A DNA stretch of 6,004 nt from NCBI GenBank assembly GCA_946494435.1, contig CAMMBO010000051.1, positions 1-6,004 on the forward strand, written 5' to 3'. Numbering within the stretch: the first letter of the stretch is position 1; every line of letters begins with the position of its first letter. This document shows positions 4,557 through 6,004 of this stretch, in pieces. The DNA comes from an uncultured Mycoplasmatota bacterium (GTDB lineage: Bacteria; Bacillota_I; Bacilli_A; RF39; UBA660). Made by a program: the position numbers and the translations under genes. A model generated the notes under the pieces. That model was given only the letters and a program-made list of their open reading frames with translations, was not told the origin of the DNA and searched no databases.

Positions 4557-4585
4557 ATTTTAGCATATCTTTTTATATTTGTTAA
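4557..4585 (-). promoter_or_regulatory. tRNA-Arg promoter
   Basis: On the minus strand TTAACA (4580-4585) is 17 bp from TAAAAT (4557-4562), with a TGC extension (4563-4565). Initiation is expected near 4550, giving a leader of about 13 nt before the tRNA. The -35 overlaps the stop codon of the upstream 4582-5070 gene. Confidence 0.7.
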
Positions 4586-5070
4586 GCCATAGTAGGATTT
4601 AAAATTATATTTAAATTACCACTAATATCTTCACTATCATCAGTCCACATAGTAATAGTATAAGTCTTAGTCTCATTATTACCTAGGTTATTTTCTAGAA
4701 TATAACCATCAAGTGATAAGTTTCTTATATCAGTTTGATATCCTTCATTATCAGTTAAAATATAACTAATATAGTTATTATTATCATTAGTTATGTTATT
4801 AAAGTTAATAATAAAGCTTATTTCTTTATCACTATCATTAGAAACAGTTAAGTCTTTAGTAACTTTATTAGAAGAGATATCTATATAATCAAAACCTGTA
4901 TAAGCGATATCTTTATTAAATTCAATATTGTTTGCCATTAAAGACTCTCTTATTCTAACTTTATGTTGATATGGTCCAAACCAAAACCAAGTAAGTAATG
5001 AGATAACTACTACTACGAAAACTATATCTATAATATATTTTCTAATTAATAAATCTCTTGTATTAGTCAT
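4582..5070 (-). CDS. Membrane-anchored extracytoplasmic protein of unknown function
   Basis: This gene encodes 162 residues, starting at ATG 5070 with a GGGGG-type SD seven bases upstream, and ending in TAA. Positive residues R5, R10 and K11 precede one transmembrane segment (about 12-32), so the N-terminus should be inside and the remaining 130 residues outside the membrane. There is no lipobox Cys and no clear signal-peptidase site, so it is probably anchored. The outer part is rich in Asn, Asp, Thr and Ser with alternating hydrophobic residues (KDLTVSNDSDKEISFIINFN, 72-91; ETKTYTITMW, 133-142), suggesting a beta-sandwich. I do not recognise the family. It has its own consensus promoter inside the end of dnaB. 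The tRNA promoter begins in its stop codon. Its function is unknown; surface binding or envelope sensing is only a guess. Confidence 0.78.
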   Translation of the reverse strand: MTNTRDLLIRKYIIDIVFVVVVISLLTWFWFGPYQHKVRIRESLMANNIEFNKDIAYTGFDYIDISSNKVTKDLTVSNDSDKEISFIINFNNITNDNNNYISYILTDNEGYQTDIRNLSLDGYILENNLGNNETKTYTITMWTDDSEDISGNLNIILNPTMA

Positions 5071-5096
5071 AATAGAACCCCCTTTAATTAAGGCAT

Positions 5097-5125
5097 ATTA
5101 TAGCATATTTTCATCTATTAGACAA
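5097..5125 (-). promoter_or_regulatory. Promoter of the membrane-anchored protein gene
   Basis: On the minus strand TTGTCT (5120-5125) is 17 bp from a perfect TATAAT (5097-5102) with a TGC extension. Initiation is expected near 5090. The -35 overlaps the dnaB stop codon, and no terminator separates the genes, so read-through from dnaB is also possible. Confidence 0.7.
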
Positions 5126-6004
5126 GACTATCTATAATCTTATCTAACTCCTCTTGTTCTTCTTCATTAGTATTATCAGTATCTAATTCTTTACCAAACC
5201 AATCAGGTAATATCTCTTCTTTAGATAGTTTTTTAGATACAGTTTTACTTTTAGTTGTATTAGTAGCAACTTTCTTCATCTTTTTATATTCTTTTTCTGT
5301 TAGTCTCATCGCTTCTTCAACTGTTTCAATATTAAGACGTTTCCATTGTCCTGCTATTGTTTCTAAGTAGTTACGATTTAACTTCTGATTATTTATCTTC
5401 AAAGCATAAGAAATAAGAACATTAACTACTCCGGCACTTAGTTTTTGGTCTATCATCAAATCTTCTATTAAGTTTAAATCCCTTTTAGTAGGTTCTGCTC
5501 CTTTCATTTTACTTTTTAAATAGTCATAAGGACTAGTATTTTCAAAAGTATAAGCCATTTTAGCCCATTTAGAAGTATCTCCTTCAGGTTTCTTTAAATA
5601 GTCTGGTTGTGTTTGATAAACAAGAGTTGGAAGATTTCCTACGTTTTCAAAAGAATAGTAGTTACGACAATTCTTTCTTAAAAGTGTTTTATCTATTAGA
5701 CCTTTCTCATTTAAAGAAGTCCTAACAAGGCCACTCATTCTCTCTGTATCAATATTATAGACTAAAGCAAGATTATTAATTAGTTTTTTCGTCTCTTTAT
5801 CAAAACATCTATTACTAACAAGGCCACTAGGAATTGATGATATTAAAAGATTAAAGTCTATCATATCATCTAAGACTATAGATGATGTTTCTTTTTTTTC
5901 TATATCTTCTATTACTTCAAATGGTTTTAGGTTACTACTTTTAAATACTTCATTAAATTTATGAGAGATATCTTCATAATCAGTTAATCTAACTCTTGGT
6001 ACTT
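5118..6004 (-). CDS. dnaB: DnaB/DnaD-family replication initiation protein, 5' partial
   Basis: Firmicutes DnaB (not the replicative helicase called DnaB in E. coli) acts with DnaD and DnaI to load the helicase at the origin and restart sites, near the membrane. The frame is open to the window edge: 46 codons precede ATG 5864 without a stop, so that ATG is internal and the N-terminal winged-helix part lies beyond 6004. About 294 residues are visible. Counting from Met 5864, a helical region (1-90) is followed by YTFENTSPYDYL (105-116) and the DnaB_2/DnaD C-terminal domain (about 108-195). That domain has LIEDLMIDQKLSAGVVNVLI and the signature Y-L-E-T-I-A-G-Q-W with I179 and T181. A basic linker and an ILPDWF tail (218-223) of the type seen in DnaB ends follow. 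dnaI, often next to dnaB, does not follow here. Confidence 0.87.
   Translation of the reverse strand, partial: VPRVRLTDYEDISHKFNEVFKSSNLKPFEVIEDIEKKETSSIVLDDMIDFNLLISSIPSGLVSNRCFDKETKKLINNLALVYNIDTERMSGLVRTSLNEKGLIDKTLLRKNCRNYYSFENVGNLPTLVYQTQPDYLKKPEGDTSKWAKMAYTFENTSPYDYLKSKMKGAEPTKRDLNLIEDLMIDQKLSAGVVNVLISYALKINNQKLNRNYLETIAGQWKRLNIETVEEAMRLTEKEYKKMKKVATNTTKSKTVSKKLSKEEILPDWFGKELDTDNTNEEEQEELDKIIDSLV

Noticed and set aside
5862..5864. ATG as the start of the dnaB-family gene
   Set aside because: The same frame stays open for 46 more codons to the window edge with protein-like composition, and the family has a further N-terminal domain, so this Met is internal.
1..6004. Mycoplasma-type code (TGA as Trp)
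   Set aside because: The genome is AT-rich and no gene here ends in TGA, but every Trp codon I read is TGG and all ORFs are full length under the standard code. Eight non-TGA stops are within expectation for low GC.
1..6004. CRISPR array, insertion sequence or phage genes
   Set aside because: No spaced direct repeats, no transposase-like protein, and no terminal inverted repeats with target duplications were found.

Overview
The window is AT-rich, with Firmicutes-type gene content: SepF, DivIVA, a RelQ-type small alarmone synthetase and the DnaB/DnaD-family replication initiation protein. Shine-Dalgarno (SD) sites are strong and promoters are of the TTGACA/TATAAT type. All Trp codons read are TGG and all eight readable stops are TAA or TAG, so the standard bacterial code fits. 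A low-GC member of the Bacilli or Erysipelotrichia, possibly an uncultured gut lineage, is the likely source. The species cannot be named from this.

Left part (about 115-4040, all on the minus strand, read right to left). A HerA-type hexameric DNA translocase has its own consensus promoter. It is followed by sepF, which has an extra -10 box, then divIVA, relQ and a small helical protein of unknown function. A hairpin plus T-run overlaps the last codons of that gene and closes the unit. The operon joins DNA translocation, division-site and septum proteins, and (p)ppGpp synthesis. Two intergenic junctions carry inverted repeats next to or over the ribosome binding site. Left of 110 a new promoter starts a transcript that leaves the window.

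Centre (about 4060-4450). This is the most interesting part. A plus-strand transcript of about 290 nt encodes a 37-residue, single-span hydrophobic peptide with a lysine tail. Its SD and start codon are locked in a long hairpin. The 5' end of the RNA is complementary to its 3' end in two blocks. A strong promoter on the opposite strand (TTGACA, 17 bp, TATTAT) would make an antisense RNA of about 118 nt overlapping the mRNA 3' end by about 97 bp. This is the architecture of a type I toxin-antitoxin module of the TxpA/RatA or BsrG/SR4 kind, but I do not recognise the peptide.

Right part (4463-6004, minus strand). The C-terminal part of dnaB runs off the right edge. Next come a small membrane-anchored protein of unknown function and a tRNA-Arg(CCU) gene, each with its own 17-bp-spaced extended -10 promoter. 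No terminator is visible between the tRNA and the antisense RNA, so tRNA read-through could add to antitoxin supply.
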